DNA from: Azolla caroliniana
Taxonomy: Eukaryota; Polypodiophyta
Length of the DNA: 64,000 bases
Reading direction: 5' to 3'
Assembly: GCA_043228905.1 (NCBI GenBank)
Contig: JBHGNT010000005.1
Coordinates: 20,336,001-20,400,000 of the forward strand
Each line of letters begins with the position of its first letter. The stretch's first letter is position 1. The notes under the pieces are model-generated. The model searched no databases and was not told the DNA's origin. It saw only the letters and a program-made list of their open reading frames with translations. The position numbers and the translations under genes were made by a program. Shown piece by piece: positions 58,701 to 64,000 of this stretch.

Positions 58701-60966
58701 TCTTGTTGGAACCCATGATGATTCCACTTGGCTCTCAAACTCCCTCATATCCTCTACAACCTTCAATGTGAAGAATGATATTTGTACACATTAATTTGAT
58801 GACAACTATAATGGGGTTCTAGAAATAGACTTTAAGCAGTTGTAGTTTGACATGCGTAATGTGTGTCCTATAATTTGTTTAGTTGTTGCAAGACAAACAA
58901 TGATATGTTCAAATATAAACATTGACTCATAGGCTACTTACTTGAAGAAGATATGAACATGAGCTAGTCCTTGGAAGGTGTGAATTCATTGTGTCTAAAT
59001 TTGTTTGAAATAAAAATTGCATGATTGTTAGAGTAAGTTTGGAATTTCAATGAATGGGGCCGAACTCAATAGTTTTATGAATTTGTGGTTTCTTGGAAAA
59101 AAAACCTAGAAAATAAAATTCACAATTAAGATGCAAAAGAACCTTACAAGGATATGAATCAATATTTAAATAAAGTACAAATAAATAGGTCACAATTCTT
59201 GTAACTTCTTTTAGAATATGGTGGTTTGTTCATACACCCACAAAATGATTCATGGGAGGAACTTCCTCAAACATAGTTATATTGGACAACCCTTGGCATT
59301 TTATTCATTGCCAAAATAATATATTGTTCTCACATACAAATAGACAAAAAGAGTATTCCAATTAAAATCATACACTATGAGATATGGAAGAGAATGGGCA
59401 AGAAAAGCAAGTTCACACAATTTACCATATATAGTTAGACAACATCATAAGTGATATAAGTTTCTTTCAAAAAGAAACGATTGCAAACTTCCGTTATGAA
59501 TATAAATTCCATATTCAAATAGATGACCGTATACATACATCAAATGATACGTAAAAGTCCATGTCCATATTGATAACAATATATATGCATTGTCAAAAGA
59601 ACATATGCACATACTTTCACAAGGATCTCTATATTTGAAACACTTGGTATTTCCATCAGCTTGGTGTATTTTGATTCTTGTACCCTTTGTTAGACGCACA
59701 TTTCTCTTCAAGTTTATAACTTTACTCGGGATTGCGTACATTTCTTTTTATTGTACATGCTATGGCTATGATCTTCTCAACTTTATATCATAACTGAAAT
59801 GAACATATTGTTGTTTTAAAAATGGTTACAAATAGAACATGAAAATAACGTGCTACTCCATAAACATGCTAAAATTGATGCAAAAGAGATGGAAACGTGA
59901 AGAATTAATAAATGCAAGAGTTTTAAATCTATTTCAGCCCCACAATGTTTTTAGGCAAAGGAGAAAACCTTTGAAAGCAACATTGAAGCTAAGATTAATT
60001 CAAGCTTCACGTTGATATATGATCAAGATGATGTTTGATGTGTAACTAATGGTGCAGAGGAGATGATTTTGTGAGTATCACCCATTATTTGGACACAAAA
60101 CCAATTATTGGGTTGATAAGTAAGTGGTAAAACATTTGTGAGTGGTACACATCCGTAGTTGAACATGGAGAGTATTGCTTTTGGACTTTATTGACATACC
60201 AACCAACACATTGAATAATAGTCATAGGCTTTACACATAAAGGATCCATTCCTTCAATGTAGAAGGATAATGAGAAGCACAATATCCTAACTACATAATC
60301 AACCTTATATGTGTAAACATATATACATAGCTTCATTATTATGGGCTAACTAAGGTAAACGCGGGCAAATACCTTCGTAGAAATGATGTTATCCATATTC
60401 TCATAATAACCAGCCACAAAAAAAATCCAACATAAAATGAAAATATAATAACATAGCAAGATATGGTATAGGGATTAGCCAAGATCGATGCCCCAACTAG
60501 GGGCCTCCTAAGGCATGTGTAGTCAATGTTGTCATGGGACATGGGGAGGTCATCACATCAATTATACTGAATGTATTGGATTGTTATCATGCTAGACCAT
60601 TGAATCTAGTGAAAATCTATCATAATGGTAGCATTCACCATTCATCTCAAATTGTGAGGAGTGCCACAACAATCACTCATAGATGTAGGAAATTCACACA
60701 CATGACTACATTCATACCTATAGGTATAGTACTTGATGTATGAGGATGACACACATCCGCTACCATCATGGGTAGCAAGGGTTGTGTTGGATTAGCCATT
60801 GGAATACACATCATATCAAACACTTCAATGGGCACAAGTTAGAAGTTGTCAAACCACAAACAAAACGGAATTTAGTGTCACGTGAACACATCAAACTCCA
60901 TCGGCCCATTGTAGGAGGATGCAGACACTAGGAAAGAAAAGAAAGGACAACACGAGAACACAACCT
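55712..60966. other. AT-rich intergenic region, no gene recognised
   Basis: No open frame in these 5.2 kb shows a domain I know. The longest, at 58,252-58,536 (94 codons) and 59,445-59,741, look random. A strong hairpin lies at 56,876-57,088. A g-run is at 55,751-55,764. Confidence 0.5.
56876..57088. repeat. Near-perfect long hairpin (about 95-bp arms)
   Basis: The left arm is 56,876-56,970, the loop 16 nt (56,971-56,986) and the right arm 56,987-57,088. The arms match except for one T/G difference and a 7-nt insertion in the right arm (beside gtctc). No terminal motif or target duplication marks it as a known transposon. Confidence 0.93.
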
Positions 60967-61230
60967 CAAAACGGAAAGAATGATACAACGAGACATGCAT
61001 AAAGAATGATAGTAGCAGATGCATGTGTGGATGGAGGGGAGTAGCAGAGGCGCAACACGACGAGATTGCGAGGACCCGAGATCTCGGCTTCTAGTAATCA
61101 AAACGGAAAGAATGATACAGCGAGACAGGCATAAAGAATGATAGTAGCAGATGCATGTGTGGATGGAGGGGAGTAGCAGAGGCGCAACATGACGAGATTG
61201 CGAGGACCCGAGATCTTGACTTCTAGTAAT
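60967..61230. repeat. Tandem duplication, 2 x 132 bp
   Basis: Copies start with caaaacggaaagaatgatac at 60,967 and 61,099 and both end in cttctagtaat. Only a few bases differ. It lies 1.3-1.6 kb upstream of the adenylate kinase start. Confidence 0.92.
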
Positions 61231-61330
61231 CACTTGTTCGATAGTGCCCAAGGAGTAGGAACGACTATTTCAACATTCCCAGGAGGGCGTTCACGCGCAA
61301 GCCCAAAGTTAGAGCGAATGCACATATAGA

Positions 61331-61510
61331 TAGAGAGGCTACGAGATGCGATGAATGATGGAGGCTACGAGATGCGATGATCGATCACGGCTATAAGATG
61401 CGATGAATGATCGAGGTTATAAGATGCGAATGATGAATGATCGATCGAGGCTATAAGATGCGATGAGATGTGATGAATGATTGAGGCTATATAAGGTGCG
61501 ATGGATCATC
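61331..61510. repeat. Degenerate minisatellite (gaggctayragatgcgatgaatgat)
   Basis: About six units of 25-35 bp with the core ggctataagatgcgatgaatgatcga, becoming more diverged towards 61,500. It lies in the promoter-side region of the adenylate kinase gene. Confidence 0.85.
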
Positions 61511-61779
61511 GGCGAAGAGACCAATGGCAGGGAAGGCATGCTAAAGTGATGGGGTCCAATTACTACTCTAACTTTGGAGTGGGACAAATTGTGTGGAGAG
61601 AGACTTTGGGGATCTTATAATGCTATGGACTCCTCCTGCTCCTCTTTCATGAACTTTTTTTTGGCAGAGTAGGGCATAACATTACATTCTTTGCAGATCC
61701 ATTACTAGTACTACTCCTACTACATAATCTGCTGCTGCTACCTCAACCCTAACACTCTTCCTTCTCCATCTCAGATCAG

Positions 61780-61784
61780 GTTTG

Positions 61785-61825
<41 letters not shown>

Positions 61826-62517
61826 AGATTTAGGTTTTTCTTTCTGCAGTTATCTTTCTCTAGGTTTTGGGTTTTCTCTGTAGTTCTCTTTACATGGATT
61901 TTATGCCTTGTTCTGTCTTTTTGCAATTGTTTCACTTGTCCAATTTGGGTTCCTGTTTTGACTGCTATTTCTCTTATGTTTTCTATTGATTTATTCTTTC
62001 TGGTTTTTCTTACCTCTCCTTTCTTCTGCTTCTTGTTTCTAATGGCCTCCACCTATGTTTCTGACTTGTTTTCTCTGTCTTCCTCTCTTAGTATTTTCTT
62101 TATAAAAATCATATTTTCCTTTCATTGCCTTCTTTGTTGTTTCTAATGGCCTCTCTCTTGTTTTCCCTTGCTTCATTTTTCTGTATCTTATTTTTGTTTT
62201 TGTTTATTCCGTTATCCCCCTTGTTGTAGCCTCTCTTGTTTTTTAAAAAGAGCAAATCCTTTTGGTTTGATTTATTTTCATGAATTTTCTAAATTTTTTA
62301 ATTATTTTGAAAAGCTTCTTTTTAATTGATTTATTTAAATGGATTTCCTTGCTTCCAATTTGCGCAAATTGGTTTCCCCCAATTTAGCTGATCTATTTTA
62401 ATGATTTTTCTTCTTGTTAATTTGGTTTTCAAATGATTATTTTTCTATTTAGTCAATTTTTATCTCCATGACTTTTTTCTTATTTTAAATCTTCTCCCCA
62501 GTTTCACCATTTATCAG
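61780..62517 (+). other. Probable 5' leader intron of adenylate kinase
   Basis: A donor-like cagatcag/gtttgtctctg at 61,779/61,780 and an acceptor ttatcag at 62,517 bracket a very T-rich stretch with a (CT)n tract at its start. It ends 14 bp before the start codon. An alternative acceptor is ccccag at 62,501. Leader introns of this kind are common in plant housekeeping genes. Confidence 0.55.
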
Positions 62518-62531
62518 GTTTTCCTCTTATA

Positions 62532-64000
<1,469 letters not shown>

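Overview
This is a eukaryotic, almost certainly flowering-plant, nuclear window: interspersed Ty1/copia and Ty3/gypsy elements, a split plant NADPH oxidase gene with GT-AG introns, a FLOWERING LOCUS D-type histone demethylase, a plant adenylate kinase, Mutator-like elements with 9-bp target duplications, and abundant GA/CT, AT and TGTA microsatellites. Nothing read here fixes the species. Coding density is low: three host genes look intact, and the rest is repeats, element debris and AT-rich sequence.

Layout. (1) 1-11,882 is a four-level nest of LTR retrotransposons: a minus-strand copia element (B, LTR 11,280-11,882) was hit by a GC-rich full-length Ty3 element (C, 2,663-9,662) and by a second minus-strand copia element (A, LTR 1,860-2,450), whose gag was in turn hit by a chromovirus (D, ending at 1,742). 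(2) 11,883-16,732 is AT-rich with no recognisable gene. (3) 16,733-22,532 holds a 15-exon respiratory burst oxidase (RBOH) gene on the minus strand, with a minisatellite and long GA/CT tracts upstream of its start. (4) 23,600-27,600 is T/AT-rich intergenic DNA. (5) 27,616-39,612 is a complex repeat island: an inverted pair of about 770 bp (27.6-28.4 kb and 33.6-34.3 kb), a truncated chromovirus, a copia gag present twice as a direct duplication, and one copia insertion site seen once as a solo LTR and once as a full 5' LTR with internal region. (6) 39.6-47.3 kb has PPR, hAT and SINE-like remnants and two Mutator-like elements with perfect 9-bp target duplications. The larger (41,936-44,847) carries a nearly complete but broken fasciclin-like arabinogalactan protein gene (a Pack-MULE); the smaller (46,636-46,953) is a foldback MITE with the same termini. 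(7) 47,720-50,872 is a two-exon FLD-like gene. (8) 50.9-61.5 kb is intergenic with LTRs, a LINE remnant, a near-perfect 95-bp hairpin and minisatellites. (9) 62,532 to the end is the 5' part of an adenylate kinase gene with a probable leader intron.

The three host genes are not an operon and show no functional link: RBOH makes apoplastic superoxide at the plasma membrane, FLD acts on chromatin in the nucleus, and adenylate kinase balances adenine nucleotides. The most interesting structures are the Pack-MULE and its MITE relative, the GC-rich divergent Ty3 element, the solo/full pair at one duplicated insertion site, and the young hairpin at 56.9 kb. Exon borders were placed by hand from reading frame, family homology and GT-AG sites; no alignment or database search was run.
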